Part shown: in pieces, positions 15,879 to 24,570 of the stretch
Layout: each line of letters opens with the position of its first letter
How positions within the stretch are numbered: position 1 is the stretch's first letter
Origin: Alkalisalibacterium limincola
GTDB lineage: Bacteria; Pseudomonadota; Gammaproteobacteria; Xanthomonadales; Xanthomonadaceae
Assembly (NCBI RefSeq): GCF_008017755.1
Contig: NZ_VRTS01000006.1
Span: forward strand, 62,001 to 126,000
Length of the DNA stretch: 64,000 nucleotides
Direction of reading: 5' to 3'
Notes under the pieces: generated by a model
The model's input: the letters and a program-made list of their open reading frames with translations, nothing else
What the model was told of the DNA's origin: nothing
The model's database searches: none
Program-made: the position numbers and the translations under genes

Positions 15879-18002
15879 ATGACCAAAGCCCAGCCCCCGA
15901 CAAGCTTTCCCCCGCAGGCACCGGAGGCACCGGGACCCGGGGAAGCGCTCGACCTCGACCAGCCCGCGCTGTACCTCAACCGCGAGCTGTCCCAGCTCGA
16001 GTTCAACTTCCGCGTGCTGGCCCAGGCGATGGACGAGCGGGTTCCGATCCTGGAGCGCCTGCGCTACCTGTGCATTTCCTGCACGAACCTCGACGAGTTC
16101 TTCGAGATCCGGGTCGCGGCGGTGCGCCACCAGCTGCAGTTCGGCGGCCCCCTGTCCCCGGACGGACTGCCGCCGACCCTGGCAATGAAGGCGATCCACC
16201 AGCGCGCCGCCGACCTGGTCGAGCAGCAGTACCGCTACTGGAACGACGTGCTGCGCCCCTCGCTGGCCGACTCGGGAATCCGCATCCTGGGCCCCGCGGC
16301 GTGGAATGCGCGCCAGAAGCGCTGGCTGCAGAAATACTTCCGCGACGAGATCCTGCCGGTGCTCTCGCCGCTGGGCCTGGATCCCGCACACCCGTTCCCG
16401 CGCATCCTCAACAAGTCGCTCAACATCGTCGTGGTGCTCAAGGGCAAGGATGCGTTCGGTCGGGCCGGCCACCTCGCGATCGTGCGTGCGCCGCGCTCGC
16501 TGCCCCGCATCATCCAGGTGCCAGCCTCGGTGTCGGGCGGCGAGCACGACTTCGTGCTGCTCTCGGGCGTCCTGTCCTCGTTCGTCGACGAGCTGTTCCC
16601 CGGCATGCAGGTCAAGGGTGCCTACCAGTTCCGTGTCACCCGCAACTCCGAGCTGTTCGTCGACGAGGAGGAGGTCGAGAACCTCGCCCATGCGCTGAAG
16701 GATGAACTGGCCGGTCGCGGATTCCGCCACGCGGTGCGCCTGGAGATCGCGGAGAACTGCCCCAAGGCGATCACCGCCGAACTGCTGAAGAACTTCGAGT
16801 TGCCCGAGACCGCGCTCTACCGCATCAACGGCCCGGTCAACCTCAACCGCGTCACGCAGGTCTACGACCTGGTCGACCGGCCGGAGCTGAAATTCCCGCC
16901 GTTCAAGCCACGCCAGAACCATTTCGATGCGGAAAGCCCCTTCGACACGATCCGCGAGGGCGACGTCCTCCTGCACCACCCGTTCGACTCGTTCTCATCG
17001 GTGCTCGAGCTCCTGCAGCAGGCGGCCACCGACACCAACGTGCTGGCGATCAAGCAGACGCTCTACCGCACCGGCGCCGACTCGCCGATGGTCGAGAAGC
17101 TGATCCAGGCCGCGCGCAACGGCAAGGACGTCACGGTGGTGGTGGAGCTGCGCGCGCGCTTCGACGAGGAAGCCAACATCCGCCTGGCCGACCAGCTGCA
17201 GGAAGCCGGCGTGCAGGTCGTGTACGGCGTGGTGGGCTACAAGACCCACGCCAAGATGATGCTTATCGTGCGCCGCGAGCCGGGGGGCCTGCGCCGCTAC
17301 GCCCACCTGGGCACCGGCAACTACCACCCCGGCACGGCGAAGGTGTACACCGACATCGGACTGATGACGGCGCGCCCGACGGTGACCGCCGACGTGCACC
17401 AGCTGTTCCAGCAGCTCTCCGGCCTCGCCCCGCTCATCAAGCTCAACTGCCTGCTGCAATCCCCGTTCACGCTTCACGCGGGCCTGCTCAAGCGCATCGC
17501 GCGCGAGGCGGCGCTGGCGCGTTCGGGCAAGCCGGGGCGGATCATCGCCAAGCTCAATGCGATCAACGAGGCCGAGGTGATCCACGCGCTGTACGACGCC
17601 TCGCGCGCCGGCGTGCAGATCGACCTGATCGTACGCGGTGCCTGTGGCCTGCGCCCCGGCGTGCCTGGTGTGTCGGAGAACATCCGCGTGCGCTCGATCA
17701 TCGGCCGCTTCCTCGAGCATTCGCGCGTGTACTTCTTCGGCAACGAGGGCAAGCCGGAGCTGTTCTGTTCCAGTGCCGACTGGCTGGAACGCAACCTGCT
17801 TCGCCGGGTCGAGACCTGCTTCCCGATCCTCGACCCGGAGCTGTTCGCACGCGTCTACGAGGAGGAGCTGGCAAACTACCTCGCCGACAACACCCACGCC
17901 TGGGCGCTGCAGCCGGATGGCAGCTACGCGCGGCTGGAGCCCGAGGACGGCGCCATGCCCCATTCGGCCCAGCAGGCCCTGCTGGCCAAGCTGTGCAACT
18001 GA
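15879..18002 (+). CDS. ppk1: Polyphosphate kinase 1
   Basis: Polymerises the ATP gamma-phosphate into polyphosphate. The 707-residue protein has the family architecture: N-domain with ELSQLEFNFRVLAQA, head domain, and two PLD-like catalytic domains. The autophosphorylated and assisting His residues are in YKTHAKMMLIVRR and HLGTGNYHPGTAKVYTD. RTGADSPMVEKLIQAARNGKDV is also typical. It sits 85 bases after phoR and 9 bases before ppx. No Pho box was seen directly upstream, but read-through from the phoB promoter is plausible. Confidence 0.97.
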   Translation: MTKAQPPTSFPPQAPEAPGPGEALDLDQPALYLNRELSQLEFNFRVLAQAMDERVPILERLRYLCISCTNLDEFFEIRVAAVRHQLQFGGPLSPDGLPPTLAMKAIHQRAADLVEQQYRYWNDVLRPSLADSGIRILGPAAWNARQKRWLQKYFRDEILPVLSPLGLDPAHPFPRILNKSLNIVVVLKGKDAFGRAGHLAIVRAPRSLPRIIQVPASVSGGEHDFVLLSGVLSSFVDELFPGMQVKGAYQFRVTRNSELFVDEEEVENLAHALKDELAGRGFRHAVRLEIAENCPKAITAELLKNFELPETALYRINGPVNLNRVTQVYDLVDRPELKFPPFKPRQNHFDAESPFDTIREGDVLLHHPFDSFSSVLELLQQAATDTNVLAIKQTLYRTGADSPMVEKLIQAARNGKDVTVVVELRARFDEEANIRLADQLQEAGVQVVYGVVGYKTHAKMMLIVRREPGGLRRYAHLGTGNYHPGTAKVYTDIGLMTARPTVTADVHQLFQQLSGLAPLIKLNCLLQSPFTLHAGLLKRIAREAALARSGKPGRIIAKLNAINEAEVIHALYDASRAGVQIDLIVRGACGLRPGVPGVSENIRVRSIIGRFLEHSRVYFFGNEGKPELFCSSADWLERNLLRRVETCFPILDPELFARVYEEELANYLADNTHAWALQPDGSYARLEPEDGAMPHSAQQALLAKLCN

Positions 18003-18011
18003 GCCCGACGA

Positions 18012-19535
18012 ATGCCTGACTCGACCACCGCGCTCAAGGACGACGAACTTCTGGCCGCCGTCGACCTGGGTTCCAACAGTTTCCACATGGTGGTGGCGCG
18101 CTACACGCTGGGTGAAGCGCGCCGGATCGACAAGCTGCGCGACATGGTGCGCATGGCCGAGGGTCTCGACGGGCGCGGGGGATTGCGCCCCGACGTGATG
18201 CAGCGTGCGCTCGATGCGCTATCGCGCTTCGGCCAGCGGGTTCGCGACCTGCCCCACCACCGGGTACGGGCCATCGCCACCAATTCCGTGCGCTCCCTGC
18301 GCCGCCCGCAGGCGTTCCTGTTGCCGGCCGAGACTGCGCTGGGCCACCCGATCGAGGTGGTCAGCGGTCGCGAGGAGGCGCGCCTGATCTACCTGGGCGT
18401 GCTGCAGGGCCAGCCCAATGGCGGACATCGCCGCCTGGTCATGGACATCGGCGGTGGCTCGACCGAGTTCATCATCGGCGAGAACCTGGACACGCTGGAA
18501 CGCGAAAGCCTGCAGATGGGCTGCGTCGGCACGACCCGCCGCTTCTTCGGGAACGGCCGGCTGTCGCCGAAGAAGTGGAACGACGCGCTGACCGAGATCT
18601 CCGCGGAGTTCCAGCAGTTCGCCACGACCTACCGCCACCTGGGCTGGAACGGGGCGATCGGCTCTTCCGGGACGATCAAGACGATCGGGAAGATCGCCGC
18701 CCGACTCGACGAGGAGGGGCAGGGGCTCATCACCGCGCGGGCGGTGTCGATGATCCGCGACCGCCTGCTCAGGGCCGACCACATCGATGCGATCGACCTT
18801 CCCGCCCTGCCCCCGGAACGGCGCGCGGTCATCGCTGGCGGCTTGCTGGTGCTGGAGGCGGCGTTCAACGAACTGGGCATCGAGGCGATGGAGATATCCA
18901 AGACCGCGATGCGCGAAGGCATCCTCTTCGACATGGTCGGCCGCGCCACCGCGCACGACCCGCGCGAGGGATCGGTCAACGCGATGATGCGCCGCTACGG
19001 TGTCGATGAAACCCAGGCGGTGCGGGTCGAGGCCGCGGCGTTGACCCTGTTCGAGCAGGCCGCCGAGCCCTGGGACCTCGATGTCGAGGACCGCCACATG
19101 CTGGCCTGGGCTGCGCGCGTGCACGAAGTCGGCCTGGCGATCGCGCACAGCCAGCACCACCAGCATGGCGCCTATCTGGTGCAGCACTCCGACATCGCCG
19201 GCTTCACGCGCAACGAGCAGCAGCTTCTGGCCACCCTGGTGCGCTGCCAGCGGCGGGCCATCCCGATGGAGTCGATCCGGGCGCTGCCCGAGCGCCAGGC
19301 CATGGTGGCGATGAAGCTCATTCCGCTGCTGCGGCTGGCGGTGCTGCTGCACCGCAGCCACGACCGCGCACCGCTGCCCGCGCTGGGCCTCGAAGTCGGC
19401 CTGCACCAGGCCTCGCTGAGGCTGTCCTCGAACTGGCTGGACCAGCATCCGCTGACGCGCACCGACCTGGAGACCGAGCGCGAGCTGCTCTCGCCGTTCG
19501 GCCTGAAGCTCCACATCGGCGGCAACCGCGCCTAG
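18012..19535 (+). CDS. ppx: Exopolyphosphatase (Ppx/GppA family)
   Basis: Degrades polyphosphate from its ends, opposing Ppk. The 507-residue ASKHA-fold protein has the phosphate-1 loop [15 protein letters not shown] near residues 17-31, [15 protein letters not shown], and the phosphate-2 loop [15 protein letters not shown]. The C-terminal HD-like region contains [25 protein letters not shown] GppA role in pppGpp hydrolysis cannot be excluded from sequence, but adjacency to ppk favours Ppx. Its stop codon overlaps the convergent sugE stop. Confidence 0.95.
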   Translation: MPDSTTALKDDELLAAVDLGSNSFHMVVARYTLGEARRIDKLRDMVRMAEGLDGRGGLRPDVMQRALDALSRFGQRVRDLPHHRVRAIATNSVRSLRRPQAFLLPAETALGHPIEVVSGREEARLIYLGVLQGQPNGGHRRLVMDIGGGSTEFIIGENLDTLERESLQMGCVGTTRRFFGNGRLSPKKWNDALTEISAEFQQFATTYRHLGWNGAIGSSGTIKTIGKIAARLDEEGQGLITARAVSMIRDRLLRADHIDAIDLPALPPERRAVIAGGLLVLEAAFNELGIEAMEISKTAMREGILFDMVGRATAHDPREGSVNAMMRRYGVDETQAVRVEAAALTLFEQAAEPWDLDVEDRHMLAWAARVHEVGLAIAHSQHHQHGAYLVQHSDIAGFTRNEQQLLATLVRCQRRAIPMESIRALPERQAMVAMKLIPLLRLAVLLHRSHDRAPLPALGLEVGLHQASLRLSSNWLDQHPLTRTDLETERELLSPFGLKLHIGGNRA

Positions 19536-19849
19536 GCGCTGGACAGCTTCAGCCCCACGATGCCGGCCACGATCAGGCCGGCGCTGAGCACCCGGGCCGG
19601 CGTCAGCGGCTCTGCGAACCAGACCACGCCGACGGTGAACGCTCCGATCGCACCGATACCGGTCCACACGGCGTAGGCCGTGCCCAGTGGCAGGCTACGC
19701 ATCGCCATCGCCAGCAGCACGACGCTGACGGCCATCGCCAGTACCGTCGTGAGCGACGCGATGGGACGGGTGAACCCCTCGGACACCTTGAGCCCGACGG
19801 CCCAGACCACTTCGAAGGCGCCGGCAAGCAACAACACGATCCAGGACAT
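19532..19849 (-). CDS. sugE: Guanidinium exporter of the SMR family
   Basis: Small multidrug-resistance-fold transporter of 105 residues with four predicted TM helices. The Gdx/SugE subclass is supported by the conserved Glu in [12 protein letters not shown] (TM1), the [17 protein letters not shown] signature and the preceding guanidine-II riboswitch. It should export guanidinium in exchange for protons across the inner membrane. The start [10 protein letters not shown] (19849) is preceded by AAGGAGAGGGG. The frame stays open upstream to 19918 but that part is riboswitch leader. Convergent with ppx. Confidence 0.95.
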   Translation of the reverse strand: MSWIVLLLAGAFEVVWAVGLKVSEGFTRPIASLTTVLAMAVSVVLLAMAMRSLPLGTAYAVWTGIGAIGAFTVGVVWFAEPLTPARVLSAGLIVAGIVGLKLSSA

Positions 19850-19868
19850 GACCCCTCTCCTTTCCAGG

Positions 19869-19916
19869 TGGGGTCGTCCCCGAGCAAAGACATGCGGCAC
19901 CCGGGTCGTCCCGGGC
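19869..19916 (-). promoter_or_regulatory. Guanidine-II (mini-ykkC) riboswitch
   Basis: Two successive hairpins with identical ACGA loops lie on the minus strand. P1 is CCCGGG-ACGA-CCCGGG (19915-19900); P2 is GGGG-ACGA-CCCC (19881-19870). The linker is 18 bases. Tandem hairpins with ACGR loops just before an SMR-exporter gene define this class. The P2 3' side GACCCC (19875-19870) is exactly complementary to GGGGTC (19855-19850) next to the sugE ATG. So unliganded RNA could mask the translation start, and guanidine binding to the loops would free it. Confidence 0.88.
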
Positions 19917-19929
19917 ACCAGTCACCCAA

Positions 19930-19947
19930 CCGTAATCCAGGCGTCAT
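19930..19947 (+). promoter_or_regulatory. Possible weak Pho box upstream of the glycosyltransferase
   Basis: CCGTAAT and GCGTCAT, each matching CTGTCAT at five of seven positions, are spaced by four bases, which is Pho-box geometry. The total match is about 11 of 18 and the spacer is not AT-rich, so this is tentative. It lies 50 bases upstream of the glycosyltransferase ATG, in the block that follows phoB-phoR-ppk-ppx. Confidence 0.25.
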
Positions 19948-19996
19948 GGCGGCTTCAACTGTCCGGTTCAGCATGGGCTCAACCTGGAGCCCGCCC

Positions 19997-21136
19997 ATGC
20001 GCTTCGCCATCGTTTCCGAGACCTATCCGCCCGAGATCAACGGCGTCGCCCTGACGGTGGCATCGCTGGAGCAGGGCCTGCGCGACCTGGGCCACGCCGT
20101 CGAGCTGGCAAGGCCGCGACGCAGTGACGATCCGGCGCAGGACCCCGACACCGTGCTGGTACGCAGTGCACCCGTACCGCGCTACCCCGGCCTGCGCTTC
20201 GGGCTTCCCTGCACCGCGGCGCTGAGGGCCCGCTGGGCGCGGGAGCGACCCGATGCGATCTACATCGCCACCGAGGGGCCGCTGGGATGGTCCGCGCTGC
20301 GCGCCGCGCGCCGGCTCGCGATACCCGCGGCCACCGGCTTCCACACCCGCTTCGACGACTACGCCGCCCGTTACGGCATGGGCTTCCTCACCCCGGCCGT
20401 GTTCTCCTGGTTGCGGCGCTTCCACAACCAGGGTGCCGCCACGCTGGTGCCCACCGACCAGCTCGCCGGGTTCCTGGCCTCGCGCGGCTTCCTCAACGTG
20501 GTCAAGCTCAGCCGCGCGGTCGACACCACGCTTTTCCATCCGTCCCGCCGCGACCTCGGGCTGCGCAAGGAATGGGGCCTGGCCGAAGACGACCTGGCCG
20601 TGGTGCACGTGGGCCGCATCGCGCCGGAAAAGAACCTTTCGCTCGCGGTGTCCACGTTCCGTGCGCTCCAGGCCCAGCGTCCGGACGCCCGCTACATCTG
20701 GGTGGGCGATGGTCCATCGAGGGGCGCATTGCAACGCGAGAACCCGGACTTCATCTTCGCAGGCCTTCGTCGTGGGGACGACCTCGCCCGGCATTTCGCC
20801 AGTGCCGACCTGTTCCCCTTCCCCAGCACCTCGGAAACCTTCGGCAACGTCACCCTGGAGGCGATGGCCTCGGGAGTGGCCACGGTGGCCTACGACTACG
20901 GGGCAGCCCGCGAACACATCCGCGATCGCATCAACGGCCGGGCGATCGAGGTCGATGCCGCCGCGGCCTTCACGCGGGCCACCGTGGCACTCGCCAGCGA
21001 CGACGCGACCCGCGCACAACTGGCACGGGTCGGCCGGCACAGCGTGGAGGGGCTCTGTCCGGCCTCGGTGTCGCGCCAGTTCGAGGACATCCTCGCCGGG
21101 CTCGCCCGGACCGACCGCAGGGAGAATGCCGCATGA
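19997..21136 (+). CDS. GT4-family glycosyltransferase (SqdX/MgtA-like)
   Basis: Retaining GT-B glycosyltransferase of 379 residues. N-terminal Rossmann half: MRFAIVSETYPPEINGVALTV, with the glycine-containing acceptor loop. C-terminal donor half: VVHVGRIAPEKNLSLAV, YIWVGDGPS and the EX7E-type motif STSETFGNVTLEAMASGV. The opening and overall pattern resemble enzymes that glycosylate diacylglycerol (SqdX, MgtA). ATGA overlap with a PAP2 phosphatase and proximity to phoBR suggest phosphate-sparing glycolipid synthesis. That role is inference; a polysaccharide enzyme is possible. Confidence 0.85.
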   Translation: MRFAIVSETYPPEINGVALTVASLEQGLRDLGHAVELARPRRSDDPAQDPDTVLVRSAPVPRYPGLRFGLPCTAALRARWARERPDAIYIATEGPLGWSALRAARRLAIPAATGFHTRFDDYAARYGMGFLTPAVFSWLRRFHNQGAATLVPTDQLAGFLASRGFLNVVKLSRAVDTTLFHPSRRDLGLRKEWGLAEDDLAVVHVGRIAPEKNLSLAVSTFRALQAQRPDARYIWVGDGPSRGALQRENPDFIFAGLRRGDDLARHFASADLFPFPSTSETFGNVTLEAMASGVATVAYDYGAAREHIRDRINGRAIEVDAAAAFTRATVALASDDATRAQLARVGRHSVEGLCPASVSRQFEDILAGLARTDRRENAA

Positions 21137-21663
21137 GCCCGTCCACCCGCCTGCTGCGCCACGAAGCGAACCTGTGCCTGGCCGCCAATCGCTGGTGCCG
21201 GACATCGCCGGTCCGCGGCTACTTCACCCGGGTCAGCCGGCTTGGCGACGGCATGATCTGGTACCTGCTGATGGCGGCCATCGTGGTGATCGACGGTTAT
21301 GCCGGCCTGGTGGCCTCGACCCACATGGCCGCGACCGGCCTGGCGGCGCTGACGCTGTACACCGTGCTCAAGCGCTGGACCCGGCGCCCCCGGCCCTACG
21401 CAAGCGATCGGCGCATCCTGGCGCTGGTGCCGGCACTCGACGAGTTCAGTTTCCCCTCCGGCCACACGCTCCACGCGGTCGCCTTCAGCACGGTCGCGAT
21501 CGCCCACTACCCGCTGCTGGCGCTCCTGCTGGTGCCGTTCACGCTCAGCGTGGCGTGTTCCCGGGTGGTCCTGGGACTGCACTATCCCAGCGACGTGGTC
21601 GCCGCCACGCTCATTGCGCTGGCACTGGGCAGCGCCTCGTTGTGGATACTGCCGGTCGCCTGA
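21133..21663 (+). CDS. PAP2-family membrane phosphatase
   Basis: Integral membrane phosphatase of 176 residues with all three PAP2 motifs: KRWTRRPRP, FSFPSGHTLHA (catalytic His) and SRVVLGLHYPSDVV (nucleophilic His and Asp). Several TM helices are predicted. Likely substrates are phosphatidate, PGP or undecaprenyl pyrophosphate. The start overlaps the glycosyltransferase stop (ATGA). This pairing suggests that it supplies dephosphorylated diacylglycerol to that enzyme (inference). Convergent with the DUF885 gene. Confidence 0.9.
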   Translation: MSPSTRLLRHEANLCLAANRWCRTSPVRGYFTRVSRLGDGMIWYLLMAAIVVIDGYAGLVASTHMAATGLAALTLYTVLKRWTRRPRPYASDRRILALVPALDEFSFPSGHTLHAVAFSTVAIAHYPLLALLLVPFTLSVACSRVVLGLHYPSDVVAATLIALALGSASLWILPVA

Positions 21664-21739
21664 CCGTCGCGTACTTCGAGAACAGTCCACACGTACCTGT
21701 GCAGGCTTTCGCGTGCGCCGGTCGACACACGCACGCCGG

Positions 21740-23599
21740 TTACGGCGAATCCGCCCGTGACGCAATCCAACGATCCACCCGCTGCTCCAACAGCGTCATC
21801 GGCATTGCTCCGCCGAGCAGGACGACGTTGTGGAACTCGCGGATGTCGAAGTCATCGCCCAGCGCCGCCTGGGCCCGGCCCCGCAGCATCAGGATGTGCT
21901 CCATGCCGACCTTGTAGGCCAGGGCCTGGCCGGGCATGACAAGGTAGCGTTCGATCTCGGCCACCACGTCGCCCTGCGGCATCCCGGTCTTCTGGCGCAT
22001 GTAGGTGATGGCGCGCTCGCGCGTCCACTGCTGGTGGTGCAGGCCGGTGTCGACGACCAGCCGCACCGCGCGGAACATCTCCGCCTGCAGGCGACCCAGG
22101 TCGTCCAGCGGATCCTCCATGAAGCCCGCCTCCTTGGCCAGACGCTCGGCGTAGAGTGCCCAGCCCTCGGAGTAGGCGGTGAACGGCAGCAACTTGCGGA
22201 AGGTCGGGACGCCCCGCAGCTCCTGCTTCAGGGCCACCTGGAAATGATGGCCGGGAACGCCCTCGTGGTAGGCCAGCGTAGCCATCGAGAAACGCGGGAT
22301 CTCGCCGACATCGCGCAGGTTGATGTAGAACACACCGGGGCGCGACCCGTCGAAGGCCGGCGCGTTGTAGTAGGCCCCGGGGGCGGTCGCCTCGCGGAAC
22401 GCGGGCACGCGTTCCACCCGCATCGCCGCGGCCGGCCGCACGTCGAACCAGTCGTCCATGCCGGCATCGATCTCGTCGATGAGGCGCTGGAAGTCGGCGA
22501 TGATCTGTTCGCGACCCTCGTCGGTGTCCGGGTAGAGCTGGTCGGGCCGGCGGGAAATGCGATCCACGCGCGTGCCGACCGTACCCGACGCCAATCCCTC
22601 GGCGCGCAGGATCACATCCATCTCGCGCTCGATGCGCTCGACTTCGACCAGGCCCAACTCGTGCACCTGGTCGGGCGTCATGTCGGTGGTGGTGTGCATG
22701 CGCACCAGCCATTCGTAGTAGGCCTCCCCCTCGGGCATCGCCCAGACGCCATCGTTCCCGCGCACGCGCGGCAGCAAGGCGTCGTAGTAGGAGACCAGGC
22801 CGTTGTAGGCGGGGAACACATCGATCTCGATCGCCGTCCTGACACGCTCCAGGATGCGCTCGCGCTCGCGTTCGCCGATCCTGTCCTGGGGAAGCCTGTC
22901 GAGCTTCTCTACCAAAGAGGTGTAGAGGATGTTCTCTTCCACGCCCGCCCCGACGAACCCGCGCATCTCCTCCAACACCTTCTCGATGACGAAGCGTGGT
23001 GGAACGATGCCCTGCTGTTCGCGATAACGCAGGCCCTGGTGCACCTGCGCGAACACCACCGGAAACTGCTTCAGGCGAGCAATGTAGTTCTCGGCATCGC
23101 GCGTGCGCTCGACCGGATGCTGGGTGGCGAGGAAGGTCGGCAGGCCGTTCTGGATGCCGAAGAGCTGGTTGAGCGGGTGGTTGTGGAACGCGAACGGCTC
23201 GCCTTCGACCTGGATGCCCAGGAAGTAGTCGAGGATGTCGTAGGACTCCCTGCCCGCCTCGTCGAGCTGCTCGCGGTCGTAGCGGTGGAGCATCTCCAGC
23301 GCGTCACGGATCTGCTGCTGGCTTTCCCGGGTGCGCGCTATCGAGCGGTCGGTCAGCTTGTCGGAGTGGAAGTCCAGCCACGAAGGGAGGATGCGGAGAC
23401 TGGAAAGCAGTTCCGGATCGTCGAGGGCGAACTCGATGAACACGCGCTCGTAGAACCAGTTGATGCGCAGCGGCTTGAACCACACCGTATGCGCGACAAG
23501 CAGCACCAGCAGGAGCAACAGCACCAGCAACCCGCGCCAGGTCCACCCCCACACCCGCCGGGCCCGCGCGCTTCCCGCCCCACTCACCGTAGCCGCCAT
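21740..23599 (-). CDS. DUF885-family membrane-anchored metallopeptidase
   Basis: The 619-residue protein has one N-terminal TM segment (about residues 19-40, rich in Leu/Val) followed by a large helical domain. The zinc motif HExxxHHFQ is visible as LAYHEGVPGHHFQ, followed by YSEGWALYAERLAKE, as in DUF885 peptidases distantly related to M3/M32 carboxypeptidases. The catalytic domain is expected in the periplasm. The ATG at 23599 is preceded by GGAGGGAA; the frame remains open upstream to 23905 over rlmJ. Substrate unknown. Confidence 0.85.
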   Translation of the reverse strand: MAATVSGAGSARARRVWGWTWRGLLVLLLLLVLLVAHTVWFKPLRINWFYERVFIEFALDDPELLSSLRILPSWLDFHSDKLTDRSIARTRESQQQIRDALEMLHRYDREQLDEAGRESYDILDYFLGIQVEGEPFAFHNHPLNQLFGIQNGLPTFLATQHPVERTRDAENYIARLKQFPVVFAQVHQGLRYREQQGIVPPRFVIEKVLEEMRGFVGAGVEENILYTSLVEKLDRLPQDRIGERERERILERVRTAIEIDVFPAYNGLVSYYDALLPRVRGNDGVWAMPEGEAYYEWLVRMHTTTDMTPDQVHELGLVEVERIEREMDVILRAEGLASGTVGTRVDRISRRPDQLYPDTDEGREQIIADFQRLIDEIDAGMDDWFDVRPAAAMRVERVPAFREATAPGAYYNAPAFDGSRPGVFYINLRDVGEIPRFSMATLAYHEGVPGHHFQVALKQELRGVPTFRKLLPFTAYSEGWALYAERLAKEAGFMEDPLDDLGRLQAEMFRAVRLVVDTGLHHQQWTRERAITYMRQKTGMPQGDVVAEIERYLVMPGQALAYKVGMEHILMLRGRAQAALGDDFDIREFHNVVLLGGAMPMTLLEQRVDRWIASRADSP

Positions 23600-23698
23600 C
23601 GATTCCCTCCAAGAGATCCCACGCCCCATCGCCGCGCACACACGCGCGGCGTGATCCACCATACTGGGTCCCACCGACCGACCACAGTCCCTGAAGTC

Positions 23699-24556
23699 AT
23701 GAACTACCGCCACGGCTTCCATGCCGGCAACCACGCAGACGTCCTCAAGCACGTGGTGCTGCTGGCCGTTCTCGACGCGCTGCTGGCGAAGCCCAAGCCG
23801 TTGTCCGTGCTCGACACCCATGCCGGCCGCGGCAGCTACCCGCTGTCGGGAACGCAGTCGCGCAAGACCGGCGAAGCCGACAGCGGCATCGCCCGGCTGC
23901 GGCAAGCCCCCGCCCGCGTGCTGGAGGTGCCGGCCATCGCGCGCTACCTGCAGGTGGTCGATGAACTGGCCGCGCAGGCGGGCGACGCCGATACCTACCC
24001 GGGGTCACCCTGGCTGATCGCCTCGGAGTTGCGCGCCGACGACCGCCTGGCGTGTTGCGAGATCCAGGCCGAGGAAGCCGATGCGCTTCGCGACCTGCTG
24101 GGGAGCGACCCGCGCGTGGGCGTGCACCGTCGCGACGGCTACGAGGCCATGCACGCCCTGCTGCCGCCCATGCCGCGACGGGGACTGGTGCTGATCGACC
24201 CCCCCTACGAAACCCAGCTGGCCGAGTTCGACACCGCGATGGATGCGCTCAAGGATGCGCTCTCGCGCTGGCCGCAGGGCAGCTACGCCCTGTGGTATCC
24301 GATCAAGCGGCGCCGCGAGCTGCATGGCTTCTTCCGCCGCGCCGCGCGCCTGCAGGCAAAATCGGTCCTGTGCGTGGAACTGCTGGTGCGTGCGGACGAC
24401 TCGCCGCTGCGGCTCAATGGCAGTGGCATGCTGCTGGTGAACCCGCCCTGGCAGGTGGACCGGCGCATCGACCCGGCCCTGCAGGCGCTGCGCGACGCGC
24501 TGGGCGAGCCCGGCGCGAGCTGGCGGATGGAGTGGCTCAAGCCCGAGGCGCCCTGA
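23699..24556 (+). CDS. rlmJ: 23S rRNA (adenine2030-N6)-methyltransferase
   Basis: SAM-dependent methyltransferase modifying A2030 of 23S rRNA. The 285-residue protein starts with the RlmJ signature MNYRHGFHAGNHADVLKH and has the SAM loop LDTHAGRGSYPL and the N6-adenine catalytic motif DPPY (LVLIDPPYETQ). WYPIKRR and MLLVNPPWQ are also typical. The ATG at 23699 is chosen because the long upstream open frame is antisense to the DUF885 gene. Ends 14 bases from chrA, convergent. Confidence 0.96.
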   Translation: MNYRHGFHAGNHADVLKHVVLLAVLDALLAKPKPLSVLDTHAGRGSYPLSGTQSRKTGEADSGIARLRQAPARVLEVPAIARYLQVVDELAAQAGDADTYPGSPWLIASELRADDRLACCEIQAEEADALRDLLGSDPRVGVHRRDGYEAMHALLPPMPRRGLVLIDPPYETQLAEFDTAMDALKDALSRWPQGSYALWYPIKRRRELHGFFRRAARLQAKSVLCVELLVRADDSPLRLNGSGMLLVNPPWQVDRRIDPALQALRDALGEPGASWRMEWLKPEAP

Positions 24557-24570
24557 ACCGGCGCCCCCCG

